Part shown: in pieces, positions 21,095 to 33,669 of the stretch
Layout: every line of letters starts with the position of its first letter
Position numbering within the stretch: position 1 is the stretch's first letter
Source of the DNA: Absidia repens
Lineage: Eukaryota; Mucoromycota; Mucoromycetes; Mucorales; Cunninghamellaceae
Direction of reading: 5' to 3'
NCBI GenBank assembly: GCA_002105175.1
Contig: MCGE01000043.1
Coordinates: 62,001-126,000 of the forward strand
Length of the DNA stretch: 64,000 bases
The notes under the pieces: generated by a model
Database searches by the model: none
Told to the model about the DNA's origin: nothing
The model's input: the letters and a program-made list of their open reading frames with translations, nothing else
Program-made: the position numbers and the translations under genes

Positions 21095-21520
21095 TATTAT
21101 GAAGTCGCTCAAGACAATGCCGTCGGTGAAAACGGACTTGTCCTACTGGACGTGGCTAGTGTATTTGATGGCGATGACATTCCTTGGGGCTCAGCTTCGC
21201 TTGACTTCGTCGGATTTGGATGATAGGGGGGGTTATATGTGTGGTGACGGTGCCTCCTGAGGTTGAAAGGAATCATTGCGTATGGTACACTCGCCCGCCG
21301 GTTCCCAACCCAAAAGTCATCGCACTAGATGCTATCAAAGTAGATGGGTTTATCCTAATGCACCAGCTCTATCTTTATGCAGAAGCTACAAAACAAATCA
21401 ATGGTCGGTAGGGGACGCTTCTGGAAAGAAGGTTTGATGCAATCCAGAAAAAGATCCAACCAAATGACAAATTTGTGTAGGATGTCTTGAAATTGAAATG
21501 ATCCTACCATCGATAAGGAA
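21095..21520 (+). pseudogene. Decayed coding fragment, family unknown
   Basis: More GC-rich than its surroundings and protein-like in shifting frames: DNAVGENGLVLLDVASVFDG up to 21215, then after a GGGGGGG run (about 21225) VTVPPEVERNHCVWYTRPPV, then QKKIQPNDKFV. Stops and frame changes break it. The product family is not recognised. 21521-22197 is AT-rich spacer with no gene. Confidence 0.4.
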
Positions 21521-22197
21521 ATTTTCCAGAATTGGTGAATGGCGCTAGAGCGAACCCACTATTTGCGCTGGTGCTTTACACCAAAATGAATCTCCTTTTT
21601 TTTTTTTTTTTCCTCCAAAATCACATTCAATGGTAACCTCAGTGAAGTATTGAGCAACTTCGATTACAGTTAGGATCTTCCTGGTCAACCAAATGCGGAT
21701 TCATTGAAAGAGCACTTTCTGATTTTGATTTTTATTGGCTATTTATTGATGATTGCATTCAATGATGGTATATGGCTTGATAGATATGAAACACAATAAA
21801 ATCCATTATTTGTCATTATTGCCACGAATAACGTTTTGATAGTCTAGATAAAAAAAAAGTCAAGATCATCATTCAAAAAAAAAAAAAAATAAGGAAACTG
21901 ATATGGTTCCTGATATTTATCATTAGCTAAGAAGACTTAACAAAGGAAGACCCTTGCTCCCCAAAACTGTAAATTTAACAAAAAAGGACGAGTTTTATTG
22001 ATTCCTGTAGTAAATTACAGTGAAAAATATATGTATATAAAAAATCTATACTTCATTATACTATAATATTCTGTTCTATTCTATTTACTTGAGGTTCGAA
22101 GCTATAATATGATAGAAATAAAAAATGCAAATAAAAAGTTAGTTTCTACATATACAATATAAAGCGATGGTTGTATTTCCTAGTCTGGAGAGAACAC

Positions 22198-22563
22198 TTA
22201 CTTGTAATCCATGCATGCCCTTAATTCTTCCTTTAAGAGATCGTTGATCAAGCGATGCTGTTTGACAATGCTTTTGCCTTCAAACGACGTGGATGCAATA
22301 TCAATAGCATACATAGATCCACATCCACCTATACATAAAAAAAAGGCAAGGATAAATCCAACAAGTCTCTTGACTACATAGCGTTCGTTCCTAATAGTGT
22401 TTTGCTTACCAGAGACGTCAGACACTCGAAGACGAAGAGGTTCGAATGCTGATTGTAATTTATTGTAGATATGCGATTCACCTGCACTGAGACCTTCAGG
22501 AGCAGCTGAGGTTGTGTAAAGACGAGTGCGAGTCAATGGTCGAAGAAGAGAATGGAAGCGCAT
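22198..22563 (-). CDS. BOL3: Mitochondrial BolA-like protein (BOL3/BOLA3 type)
   Basis: Two exons, 22410-22563 and 22198-22328, joined across an 81-base intron (GTAAGC...TATAG); 94 residues. Residues 1-22 look like a mitochondrial presequence ([20 protein letters not shown]). The rest is a BolA domain: [20 protein letters not shown] with Cys54, then [20 protein letters not shown] with His76. In yeast and human, Bol3/BOLA3 works with glutaredoxin 5 and NFU1 in delivering [4Fe-4S] clusters to lipoate-dependent and respiratory enzymes. The Cys in the loop is typical of the BOLA3 branch. I chose the Met at 22563 because upstream codons only read through a T-rich leader. Confidence 0.93.
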   Translation of the reverse strand: MRFHSLLRPLTRTRLYTTSAAPEGLSAGESHIYNKLQSAFEPLRLRVSDVSGKQNTIRNERYVVKRLVGFILAFFLCIGGCGSMYAIDIASTSFEGKSIVKQHRLINDLLKEELRACMDYK

Positions 22564-22825
22564 AATATAATAGTAATAAAGGAGTGAGGAATAATTCAAT
22601 ACAAGTGAGAAAAAAAAAGGTGGGGCAAAAAACACAAACAAGCCAAGAGCCTGTACCGCTAGCTCATTGATCGGTTTTTAATTGCCGCTGATTGTCCAAT
22701 TCAATGTCAAGGAGCTAGTACATCTTCCCACCACTAAAAAAAGCCCAAAAAACCCAAACTGTATGCACATACAGCAATGTGATTTGAAAGAACCTTATAG
22801 CAACTCCTATACTTTTTTATATAAG

Positions 22826-23545
22826 TCTTGTAAAACAATAATATTTATTTCCAATATAATAGCTATTCTACATACTAATAAAACTATCACTACTATATCC
22901 ATTCTACTGTATATATGCTATTTCTAGAGGATGATATATACGCCGTATGGAACCAAATCAGTAAAGTTTTTTGAAGCATAGATGCAGAGACTATCAAATT
23001 ACCCATTCCAAAACCATAATCATTTTGTCCAGCAACGTAGATTCCACCGGCAAGTTATCTATCAATCCATTCCACAATCGCTGAATGACCATGTGACTTC
23101 ACTGTCGTTCCACTATTCCACACAAAAAGAACAATTTGAACTGTCACTAAATCCTACACCCAAAATAAAAGGGTTTCCCCATGTACTTTGTCATGCCATT
23201 TTTTAAAACCCTCTATACGTAATAAAAGTCCCACTCCATGATCACCAGACCCTCGGAGGACATCAATGTGGAAAAAAACAAAAGAAAAGAATAAAAAATT
23301 AGAAAGCATAACGTTTATTAAAAACTCAAATTAAAATACCGCTGCCTTGGTTTTAATCAGAGCAGTGAGATACAAAACGAGTAATCTAAATAAAATGGGG
23401 TTTTATTCAGAAAAAAAAAAAGCAGTAAAAGTGGATTTCGTAATAATTTCTATAACTACAAGTGAATCTGAGGGACTTTATTTGCAATTGTTCCCTTTAC
23501 GCCCACCCAGAATGCGACAGTAGGACTAGTAATATAAAAAAGATA
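22826..23545 (-). repeat. Dispersed repeat, subfamily B copy 2
   Basis: Collinear with 9090-9930: an ACTAATAAAACTATCACTAC block, ATCCATTCCACAATCGCTGA, the core remnant AAATAAAAGGGTTTCCCCAT, the CTCGGAGGACATCAATGTGG block and AGAATGCGACAGTAGGACTA at the right end. On the minus strand it ends with an AATAAA-like signal. It fills most of the space between BolA and the Ca2+ pump. Confidence 0.65.
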
Positions 23546-23623
23546 ACTTTATTGGAGAATATATAAATAAAAATACAACTAACTAGATAAAAATAAAAAC
23601 TTGACTAACACTACAGTTTCACC

Positions 23624-26600
23624 CTATTTTTTTTGTTGTTGGCGTTGATTTGCTTGTTCAGCGGCCAAGTTATATTCTTTTGCGTTGTTGACCAAATTGG
23701 CAAATCGATTTCCCTTTGAGCTGTCGTTGTTGTTGGAGGCCGATGTTGCACCATAGGTGGAGCGAGGAGGCAATGTAGGAGGAGGTGGCGACGATTGTGT
23801 AGTTCTTGATGAATGAATCAAACTATTCGTACGTCGGGCAGATCGATGCGTGTTATCGTGATAATAATCGTAATCATGACCGCTGCTGCTTCTGCTACCA
23901 CTTCTGCGGTGACCACGGCGCAATAACGACAAAATTCGGACTTCTTTTCGGATATCACCAATGGCGCCTTCCCAGTGCATACGCGAGTAAGTGGCCAAAG
24001 GCGTAGCTTCTTCGTTGAATCGGCGTTCGCAACCACAACAATCAGGAAGTAATCGGATGATGGTACCCACAGGGAGGGAGAGTGCGCCCAACAAAACAGT
24101 GACGATCCATTGGTCGAGGGTCAAAGGCACAGTCTTGAAGGCAATGCCACCAAAGGTCACAATCAAATACTGACCGCCTATGACAAGGACCTGGACAATC
24201 AAAAAGATCTTGTGGTGATGGAGATTGGCAAATACGTTGAGAGTGGATTTGTCGATGCGTCGGCAGTTGAGTTCGTTGAAGATTTGTAAAAATACAAAGA
24301 CGTTGAAGAGCATGGTGCGCAAGATGGGTTCGTCTGTAGCGGGATCCAGATGGAACAATGCATAGCCGGTATACAGTAGCGTCAGGTTAATAGCGATTTG
24401 GAAGATGGCTTGACCGATAATCATCTTGGCCATGGGGAAGTTGATCAAATGGGCATATTTAGAGATGGGTTTGCGGTTGAGAAGGTCGGCGCTGGGAGGT
24501 TCAGTGGCCAATGCCAGAGCGGCTAAAGTATCCATAATCAGGTTGACCCACAGTAATTGGACAGCACTCAAAATACTTTCCGAGGTTTCAGAGGTCAAGG
24601 CACTGACAAACGAGAGTACCACAGCAGCAATGTTAACAGTGAGTTGGAAGGTCAAGAATTTGCGTACCCCATCATTGACAGCGCGGCCCCATAACAGTGC
24701 CTTGAGTAATGAGTTGAAGTTGTCGTCCATGAGAATAATGTCGGAGGCCTCCTTGCTGACTTCGGTACCGGTGATACCCATAGCAAAGCCCACATCCGCC
24801 AATTTCAATGCAGGTCCATCGTTGGTACCATCGCCTGTCATGCCCACCACTTGATCTTGTTCTTGGAGTCGAGTCACCACAATGGTCTTGTCAGTTGGCG
24901 ACGACCGTGCCACCACCTGCAATCGAGGGATTACCTTGCGTTGTTCTTCTACTGACATGTTACGTAATTCAGGTCCCGTCAATGCAATACCACCCTTGGT
25001 GAGAATTCCCGCTTTGCGTGCAATTGCCTTGGCTGTGTCGATGTTGTCACCAGTGATCATGCGCACAAATACACCTGCTTGTCGGAACGTCTGCACTGAT
25101 TCCACCACACCGGGTCGTAAAGGATCCATAATGCCCACTACACCAAGCAAGACCAAGTCATCCAAATCGGGTTCATCACTTTCGCCTTCTTCGTCATCAT
25201 TGTCTTGCTGTTGATCAGATTTCTTCTTTTGAGACTTGTCCAAACTATCCATATCCTTGTAAGCCAATGCAATGGTTCGCAACGCCTGGTTTGCATAATT
25301 TCCAATAATACCTTGCCATTTCACTATGGCTTCCTTGTCCAATCGATGTTTGTTGCCATCTTGACCAATATAATGTGTGCAATGATCCAAGACAATTTCT
25401 GAGGCACCCTTAGTATACATACGATAGCCATTCTTTTCAGAGCGAACGACAGTTGACATGGTTTTGCGTTTGGAGGCAAATGGGTAAGCACGTTCCACTT
25501 TGAGGTCATGACGAATATCTTGATAATCAGCACCCAATTTCTTGGCCCACGACAAAAGTGCACATTCGGTCTTGGAGCCAATAAACTCAGTCTTGCCATG
25601 ATCATCCTTGCCTTCAAATGCGGTTGAGTTGATTGCGATTCCTTGTACAATGGTATCCACCACTTGGTCATTGTTCACACTGGCTTGCCATTGCTTGGTA
25701 GAGTCCTTTTCAAATTCTTGAGACGCCAAGGTTCCTTGTTCGACCGTCATAACATTTTGTGTCAAGGTACCAGTCTTGTCCGAGCAGATTGCCGTTGCAT
25801 TGCCCATAGTTTCACATGCCGAGAGCACACGCACCAGGTTATTTTCCTTGAGCATTTGAGTGGTAGCAAATGCCAGTGCCATAGTGACGGCCATGGGAAG
25901 GCCTTCAGGGACAGCGACGACAATGATCGTGATAGCTTGAATGACGATGCGGACCAAAGTAGCAGCGATTTGTTCTCCAGAGGGCCAGTTGTTATCCAAC
26001 GAAGCGGTGACAAAATACTTGATAATCAAAGTCAACAGCATCAAGAGAGCAGCGGCAAATCCAAGCTTTGCAATTTGTTCAGCCAAAATGTCGAGTTTTA
26101 CTTGTAGCGGTGTGCCTTCAGCTTCTTGACCACGCATCGACATCATCGTCTTGCCAAAAAATGAATGTTCACCTACGGCCACGACAACACATTTTCCAAC
26201 ACCTTCTAAAACCTTGGAGCCAGATAATAAAAAGCAGTCGTCATCTTGTTGACCGGTAAAAGGTTTCTTTTTCATCGTATCGGATTCACCCGTTGCCGAT
26301 GATTCGTCGCACGCCACATTGTGTCCTTCCAAAAACAGTCCATCCACCGCCAAAATGTCACCAGGTTCCAACATCAAAACATCACCGACTTGGACATCAT
26401 AAACACTGATTTCTCTTTCACGGCCATTGCGAATCACTTTGACAGTCCGATCTTCCTTTTTGGCATTCAGTTTCTTGAATTGTTTTTCTTTTTCATAATC
26501 GTTGACAGCATTTGTCAAAATCACTGCCAATACTGCAAGAAGGATCGCCGTACCTTCCACCCTATCCAAAAAAAAAAAAAAGTTAAGTAACACAAAAAAT

Positions 26601-27215
26601 CCCTAACTGTCAGTGCCGACCGACTTGCCCTTTCCATTTCCGGTTAATTGCCTTTTTACTACACTTTATATACACAGTACTATACTTACCATCCTACGCG
26701 GGGTTCGTCTGGGTTATGTGAGGGCGAATAATCTTCCCATATACCAATGGCCAAAGACACAATGGAAGCAATCGTCAACATGACTATTTACAAAAGAAAA
26801 AGAAAAAATCACATATTTAGTTAGTTTTTAATATTTGATGACCCACATTTTTTAAAAACAATAATGATATACACTTACTAAGCGTCTTGTCATTATAAGC
26901 GGCCCATAAGAGTTGTAAAAATGATTTGGTTGAGGCTTCGGGTAAAACATTGCGCCCAAACACCTCTTGGCGTGCTTGAAAAGCGGTTGCAGAAGACCGG
27001 TCCTTATCTTCATCAACAGATAAGCCTTGAGAAGGATCCACCTGCAGTTTGTTACAGATACCATTTACACCACCAAGGTCTCGTAGTAGTTGTGGGTTCT
27101 TGGGATCCATCAGTTCAGTCAACTTGGCTGCGTCAATACCAAACCCATGTTGTTGTTGTTGTCCGGAAGAAGCACCATTCAAAAGTGGCTGCCGTTCAGC
27201 AGTATTGATTGGCAT
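23624..27215 (-). CDS. PMC1: PMC1-type Ca2+-transporting P-type ATPase
   Basis: Exons 26879-27215, 26690-26783 and 23624-26561; 1122 residues. A P2B calcium pump that moves cytosolic Ca2+ into the vacuole or out of the cell with ATP. In order: a cytosolic N-terminus with LTELMDPKN; membrane helices from about residue 113; the actuator motif TGES at 234-237; the helix-4 motif VPEGLP near 361-366; the phosphorylation site DKTGT at 405; KGAS at about 528 in the nucleotide domain; TGDN near 647; the hinge GDGTNDGP at 720-727; then six C-terminal helices. The C-terminal tail after about residue 1020 is Ser/His/Arg-rich with RSARR and Pro runs, where regulation is likely. An acidic insert (QQQDNDDEEGESDEPDLDD) lies in the N domain near 595. 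Length and motif set are standard; the membrane it serves is inferred. Confidence 0.95.
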
Positions 27216-28660
27216 TTTTTCTCCTTTCCCTTTTTGTTGTAATTAATATATAAAAAGTGGAAAAAGAAAAAGAAAAAAAAAAGAAAAAAAAATGAGAGAG
27301 AGAAGAAGAGACAGAAAAGAACGGGGTGATATTTTTTTTTCTCTTTTGAGGCGGGTTTTTTTCTATTAGGAAAATGAGCTATGTTGGTGGCGCTTAACAG
27401 CGTTAATCTGCTTGCTAAAGTATGCGGTGATTCAAATCACGCATGTTTCATTCCATTTTCACCACCAAACCCCTCACACACACAGCATACACCCCCCCCC
27501 AAAAAAAAAAAAGTTGCCAACGACTTTAGTATCGTTGCTATGATAATGTGTGGCCCATGCAATAAGCTTTTGATCACTGGTTCTTCTTCTCGGGATTGTT
27601 ACCAATAAAATAAAACGTATGGAATTTATCTATCGTAATCGTAGAATTCTTTAGCGCTCCTAAACAAAATGCCGTCACTGTTTCATTCATTTGCAATAGT
27701 GGGGCGAGTGATTCTATTTTGCTTCTTTTGGGCATGTGCTCTGTGCTGCTAACCTTTATCCAGCAAATGAATTAATGCTTGGCGCTGGTATTGAAAAATT
27801 GTTGTATTTTGGAATACCAGGAAAAAAGAAAACGATGAGCGATTTACGCGCCACATACTCTTTTTAGGGTGTATGACCGAGATAGGATGATGATCAGATA
27901 CTGTATAATACTGTTCAGTATAATATATTGCTTCGAAAATGAAGTTATCCCTTGAAGAAAAATAAAATATGTCGTGATTTCAAATAAATTAATCGCACTA
28001 ATAACCCAAGCAAAACTTACATTCCTCAATGTCGCATTACTTGACGTCATATCATTGAAGTTGACTGTACTTCACAGTACATACTGTCAAAAAACAGGCG
28101 ATTGCCGGAGTGAACTGATTCTTTTCTCTCTTCCTTCATTCTTCTACTACCAGTATCTTACTGAATTTCCATAAAAAGCCTACCATTATAAAAACTCATA
28201 CCAGAATCCGATAATTATACATCTTCTTTCGTGGGAGGATGATACTCTATATTGTCGCTATTAAAAGAACTTTTGCTTTTTTAATTACTTATTTTGGTTA
28301 TTTTTCTGCTGTACCTGTTTTGTTTTCCGATGCATGTTTTTGCCATCGCGCGGCAAGTATATTATTGAATGAATTGTATGGAAGCGTATGTCAATAGGAT
28401 CTATCTTCCAAGAAAGTTGCATTTTTTATTAATACTTTGCTATCGATCGCATTGATGAGCCAAGGGCAAGATATATATTCATTCGGGAAATAACAAGGGT
28501 TGGTAGTACTAAAACAGCAGCAAGGCTCCAATATTCGATCGCCGTCATATTCTAGCTAAGGAACAAGCCACAGGACAATCCTACATTAGCAATTAGCGAA
28601 GGAAAGAGAAAAAGTTGCACCCTCTCTCACCTTACCACATATTTCAGATATTTTACCCTA
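27216..28660. other. Divergent promoter region between Ca2+ pump and hydrolase genes
   Basis: A C9A12 run lies near 27491-27511 and a purine-rich leader (27260-27320) immediately upstream of the pump start. Several TACTGTA/TACAGTA motifs lie at 27900-28090 (for example TACTTCACAGTACATACTGT). No coding frame is supportable. Confidence 0.5.
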
Positions 28661-29640
28661 ATGCAAGACATTCACGTCAAAGCACAACAAAGCAACAACC
28701 GAAAACCATTACCACAGTCCAAGAACAACCGACTCACCTTTAAATATACCCCGAGTCGAGATGGTGTAGATACAAACGTGCTGATATTGCTCCATGGTCT
28801 TGGAGATACTTTACAACCTTTTGCAGCCCTTGGTCAAAAACTTGAACTACCTCAAACAGCAACTCTTGCCGTTCAAGCCCCTGAACCTATTCCATATATG
28901 GATGGGGGCTGCTATCAATGGTATCCAAGCTTCAATATGATGACAGGAGAAGGTATATACGCATTTTTATTGGTACTCTTTAGTTAAGTTACTGATATCT
29001 ATTTCTTTATACAGTCCTTCCACCAGGTCATACCGAACAAAAAAAAGGTCTTTTAAAAACTCGCAAGTTATTGGCAGAATTAATTCATCACCTCATAGAG
29101 GATTGTCACTATAACGCGCCGCATATTTTTCTCTTTGGCTTTTCCCAAGGCGGTGTGGTCGCTCTTGATCAAGTTTTAAAAGGCGAAATCCGAAATCTGG
29201 GAGGTGTTGTCAGTATCAGCGGCTATATAATGACGATGGAGGAGAACGATTGTCAACCTACCTTGTATGATGGCCCGATTCTGATCACTCAGGGTGAAAA
29301 GGACTCCGTAATAGGATCAAAAACGCAAGCAGAAAAAATGGTAAACAGAAAGATAATGTGAAAAGACAAAGAAAGAGCATCATACCATAGCTATTATTCT
29401 TATTATTTATTTATTTTTTTGCGTCTTTGATGGTAGTTTGGCCAGGTGAAGCAGTTTTGTACGTCCTCGGCACAAACGCAGCTACTGTTTTTTGCCGGTA
29501 AAGGTCACAGTATGCCTGCCTCCCAACAAGAATGGCGTGCCATCCATGCTTTTTTTGCAAGCCAAATGCCCCGACGCAATCTGCAATTAGAAAACATGGC
29601 TGATGTCTATGAAATCCGTCCTGGCAATGGCGGTGTATGA
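28661..29640 (+). CDS. Alpha/beta hydrolase, phospholipase/carboxylesterase (acyl-protein thioesterase-like) family
   Basis: Exons 28661-28952, 29015-29340 and 29437-29640; 273 residues. The fold follows the Abhydrolase_2 family: strand and oxyanion loop VLILLHGLGDT at 40-50, the nucleophile elbow GFSQGG with Ser141, Asp194 in TQGEKDSVI and His230 in AGKGHSMP complete the triad. The class hydrolyses thioester or ester bonds of lipids or acylated proteins; the substrate is not readable here. It lacks a signal peptide, so it is probably cytosolic. The C-terminal 25 residues extend beyond the domain. Confidence 0.88.
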
Positions 29641-29995
29641 TAAATGATGGGAAGGCACTGGGATTAAAAAGGGAATGGTTGTTAAGGCAACAGAGCGAAT
29701 TGTGAATATTTTTTATTAAAGCATAAATAAATTCGAAGCTACATGAGGATCTAAAATATAAAATCTACATAACCCATAATATGTTTCCGGTTATTTCTTT
29801 AGTCAATCCCATGTCACAGAAACTTTGTCCTTAAATTTTTCAGAGTGGTGGTATCACTATAGGAATATGTATCAATTATTTTGTGCCTCGTAAATCTTGC
29901 AGAAAACTCGGAGAGGTTTATTTCACCACGATACTACATGCACAGTACTGTACCTGTAGTTCTTGTATAGTATCAGTTGTTCCAGATTAAAATGG

Positions 29996-30313
29996 TTAGA
30001 TAAAATGTTCATTTTCTTCATTGGGATCATTTAGAAGTTTGAAAGTTATTACAGGGTCATGATCCCACTGTTGTTTTTTATGAATAATTTGATATCCTTG
30101 ACGGACAATTCCGTAGCTGAATAAAATTGACTTGATCGTCCAGTCGTTACGCCTCTAATAGTTTGGTTTGCCATCACACGAAAGCAAAAATCCATCATTT
30201 CCGTGATAGACAACGGTATCATAGTGAGAAAATCGCGTACTATAAATTTGTAAAAAAGAAGGAGCGGGTGATATGATATTAGATAGAATAAATATATAAA
30301 GGGAGAAAGGCAT
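29996..30313 (-). pseudogene. Short unknown ORF with one in-frame TAG
   Basis: A single frame reads MPFSLYIFILSNIISPAP, then YHGNDGFLLSCDGKPNY, a TAG at 30155-30157, then in the same frame RRNDWTIKSILFSYGIVRQG and DPNEENEHFI before TAA. The composition on both sides of the TAG is protein-like, so this is either a gene with a nonsense mutation, a readthrough candidate, or a gene with a missed intron. It starts about 220 bases beyond the stop of the O-methyltransferase on the same strand. No family recognised. Confidence 0.4.
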
Positions 30314-30422
30314 GAAAAAAAAAGGTAACACGAGCATCTTCTACTTATGGTAATTTTATTTTACAGAAAGTGAGAATAAGAAGTATTGAAATCAAGCAAA
30401 AAAAAAAGAGTCGGCGGGTAGC

Positions 30423-30458
<36 letters not shown>

Positions 30459-30537
30459 AAGAAGCATGTATGAAAATCATGATTATTTATTTAATGTAGC
30501 CCGTTGGATAAAACAAAACCTATACTAGACCCTATTC

Positions 30538-31218
30538 CTATTTGACCAAAAGAATAGCGAAACCATCATAGCCCTTGGCACCCACAGTTTGAAGTGCACT
30601 AGCAGTGACACGGTGATCGTTAGCGACTTTCTGATTAAAGGCGCGGACCCCTTGGACACTTAATTCATTAGTAGTGGGATCAATTACATGGCCTCCTCTG
30701 ACAACGTTATCGACAATGATTACCGACCCAGGATGGGTCAGTTTAAGAGCCCATTCATAATAGTGTTGATTGTTGATTTTATCAGCATCGATGAAAACCA
30801 CATCATACAAATGATCTGTGGGTAACGTCGGAAGCACGTCAAGACCCTTGCCCACCTTGATTTCGACGACGTTTTGTGCACCAGCCTTGGTAATGTTTTT
30901 CTGTGCCAGTTCCGCGCGCTCGGGGTCCACTTCGATAGTGACCACTTGACCATCAGCACCAACAGCTTGTGCAAACCAGATGGAACTATAGCCGCCCAAA
31001 GTACCAATCTCCAACACCCGCTTGGCCTTGATCATTTGGCATATAATCTGAAGAAACTTGCCTTGAGTAGCTGTGACGTTATGTGGTGGATGCCCCGCCG
31101 CCTGGCTAGCATCATTTGCTGCATCGAAACAGGCTTCATCTTTGGTGATATAGATTTCATCGTGATAATTGTCCACTGCAGTCCAGGTTGCGTTGCTAAA
31201 TTCAGCAGGAAAAGGCAT
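30538..31218 (-). CDS. SAM-dependent O-methyltransferase, caffeoyl-CoA/catechol OMT type
   Basis: 226 residues, intronless. A class I methyltransferase of the Methyltransf_3 family: SAM-binding motif VLEIGTLGGYSSIW at 68-81, an acidic ribose-binding residue in VTIEVDPE at 93-100, the metal-binding segment VFIDADK at 141-147 and VIIVDNVVRGG at 166-176, and a C-terminal KGYDGFAILLV. Members transfer a methyl group to hydroxyls of small aromatic or polyketide-like compounds using a divalent cation. The substrate is not predictable. There is no targeting sequence, so it is probably cytosolic. An A35 tract (31249-31283) lies just upstream of the start. Confidence 0.92.
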   Translation of the reverse strand: MPFPAEFSNATWTAVDNYHDEIYITKDEACFDAANDASQAAGHPPHNVTATQGKFLQIICQMIKAKRVLEIGTLGGYSSIWFAQAVGADGQVVTIEVDPERAELAQKNITKAGAQNVVEIKVGKGLDVLPTLPTDHLYDVVFIDADKINNQHYYEWALKLTHPGSVIIVDNVVRGGHVIDPTTNELSVQGVRAFNQKVANDHRVTASALQTVGAKGYDGFAILLVK

Positions 31219-31245
31219 TTTTTTTTAAGGTAGAGCGTAAAATAG

Positions 31246-31285
<40 letters not shown>

Positions 31286-31899
31286 TGAAGCAAGAGTCAA
31301 CCTCTTTTTATAGTATTGTCTTTTTTTGCGTCACCTAGTCTTTGTACTCCTCTCCCGAGATCGATAGTATGGTAATCGGAAATGGCCGATTGTCAAGATG
31401 GAAATGCGGACAAGCGAGATGAGGGTGCGCCGGTATTCGGCTGAGTTGATCCATCCAGCTGACACAAGGAGGTACAAAATTATGAGGCAGGAATATTTCT
31501 AATTATAGACATTATCTACATTTACAGAACCATTGTTCCCAACGACCAGATGAATATGCAGGTATGATTAGAAAAATTATGAAAGGAATACTAGCTCTGC
31601 GCAAGCTTTTATTTATATATTTATATATATGTATATCGGTTAATCGGTAATCGTTGAAACATGTTATCCAGCTGATCTTAACTTCCATTGTACTGTACTG
31701 TACAGTACAATACAGTATGTACTGCTGACTTCCTAGGCTCTCAAGTATTTGCACTTTAATTATAGTCATATCTTTATAGACATATTAAACAAATATTATT
31801 CATAAGCTGACTTGGAGCAGTCGATCACTCGTCGGGGCTATGAAGAAAAGCAGCTATAATGGGTGACCGTGAAAGTAGGTGTATGGTAGGGCGCACGCA
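31219..31899. other. Spacer with palindromic TACTGTAC cluster
   Basis: Contains the A35 tract and, at 31690-31730, TGTACTGTACTGTACAGTAC followed by further TACAGTA units, closely resembling 8617-8660. No gene is visible. Confidence 0.5.
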
Positions 31900-32570
31900 A
31901 AAGAGAAAAAACTCCCCTTTACTATACGGTGGGTTAGAAGGTGGTGAATAAAAAGAGCATGTTTTATATGGAGGAATATGGAAGACTATAAGTCAATGAC
32001 GCGGGGTCTATTATAACAACGTCGAATGGAGGCAGCTGAGAGAGTCTAAGGGGAGACATGGTGAATGATAAGTGTTAATACTGGTGTGAAAATGATAAGA
32101 ATGAATTATATTGTACAAATTATGACAACTAATAAAGGGATATCTTTTATTAAAACTTATGAATTATAAGCGCTAATCTAAAGAATGACGGTAAAAGGGA
32201 TTTATTGTACACAAGACATGAAAGAGACTAATGAGACGTTTTTTATTGAGGTATGTAAAATGAGACACGTTTTATTCAGAAGATGTAGATTAAACTACAG
32301 ACAGTTTAATGCAAAGTTAAACTAATAAACGCTCCAAAAAGAAATCTAATGGTGTCCTCAGATACTAGAACCAAAACGAAAGGGCTTCCCCATGCATCCT
32401 GTAATCCCTGAGCTGAAACCCGTTCAAAACTAATCCTAACACTAATCTAAGATTATGGCAACTTCAATGAGATTCCAATGGTGAAAGAAAAAAAGAAAGA
32501 GAGCAAAAAAAAAAAAATGAAAACCGGAGAAAACCAAATTCACGTGTGCGGGATTTGAAACTTTCAAAAA
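31900..32570 (-). repeat. Dispersed repeat, subfamily C copy 2
   Basis: Parallels 6230-6910: TTTTATTAAAACTTATGAAT, AAGGGATTTATTGTACACAA, GACATGAAAGAGAC, TTTTATTCAGAAGATGTAG, the reverse core (CGAAAGGGCTTCCCCATGCA, CTAACACTAATCTAAGATTA) and GTGCGGGATTTGAAAC at the right end. It is non-coding. The following 32580-33665 shows short protein-like minus-strand frames (for example YSGQRLQGTMTPHVMLWKVS near 32950) in different frames, perhaps an old pseudogene, and no supportable gene. Confidence 0.6.
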
Positions 32571-33669
32571 GGACTTACCATGTAACATGATCAACATGAT
32601 AGTTCTCATCTTACGATAACAGACCTCACCATTATGGCTACTACGTCTTCTTTTTACAGCAGTCAACATCAATAGCATTATGGCTCTATCTCCTTTATAA
32701 ACAACCATCTTCATTTATGGTTGGTATGACAGTACGGTGTTTCTCTTCTAATGATGACTTTGGAATTATCTTAGAGCAATTCAACCATAGTTTAATTTAC
32801 CCTCTTCATTGTAATACAGTTTGCCGCTCACAATGGACGGTTCAATGCTTTCAAAATAAATACATGGGAATAGTGTTAACAATTCCTTCGAGGTGCCACT
32901 CACTTTCCATAGCATCACATGTGGTGTCATTGTTCCCTGCAACCGTTGCCCCGAGTAAGTCGGCAACCCTTATCTCTATCGTAGTTTCCCTATATCCATT
33001 CACTCCTCTCACTTATGTTTTATCCTACCACTATATGAATTTTATTGGTCCACGAAAAAGAAAAAAGGAATGCCAACAATTTTATGATTAATCATAACAC
33101 TGTGGAAAATGATTAAAGAGTAGGTGCAAAGGGATTTTGAAAACCCAATAGCTACAATAGCTCATGTTATTTGAATGCACATACATAATATGGAGATAGA
33201 TGCAGAAAATATATGTATGTCTTAAAAAAACTAAGCTGGCAATAGTAGCACTTCTGCATTTATTCGTATACTAGAGAGAGAAAGAGGAAGAGGTGAATCC
33301 ATATCAATGCCGCCGCCACCTTTTTTTTTCCTCCTTTATCAGATTGGCGTTGTACGGCTTTGAGATATCGGTCCACTGACATTCAAGATCATTGTCGTCT
33401 CAATTTCTTTTTTCCTTTGGAGAATCTCCAGTATTTAATCCCAACCCAGAATAATTGGCATTAATATCAATCCCACGCCTCACCTTGCTACCCTTTTTAA
33501 TCCACTCAAGTGCGAAATGCGGAGCAGACAGACATCAAAATACATACTCTGTAGTGACTTTTTTTTCACAAGTTCACATAAATGCACACACACCGCACAC
33601 CACACAGGATTTTACTTGGCATATACACGATGCCCATTCAATGAGACAATGAACGGCATGAAGGACATT

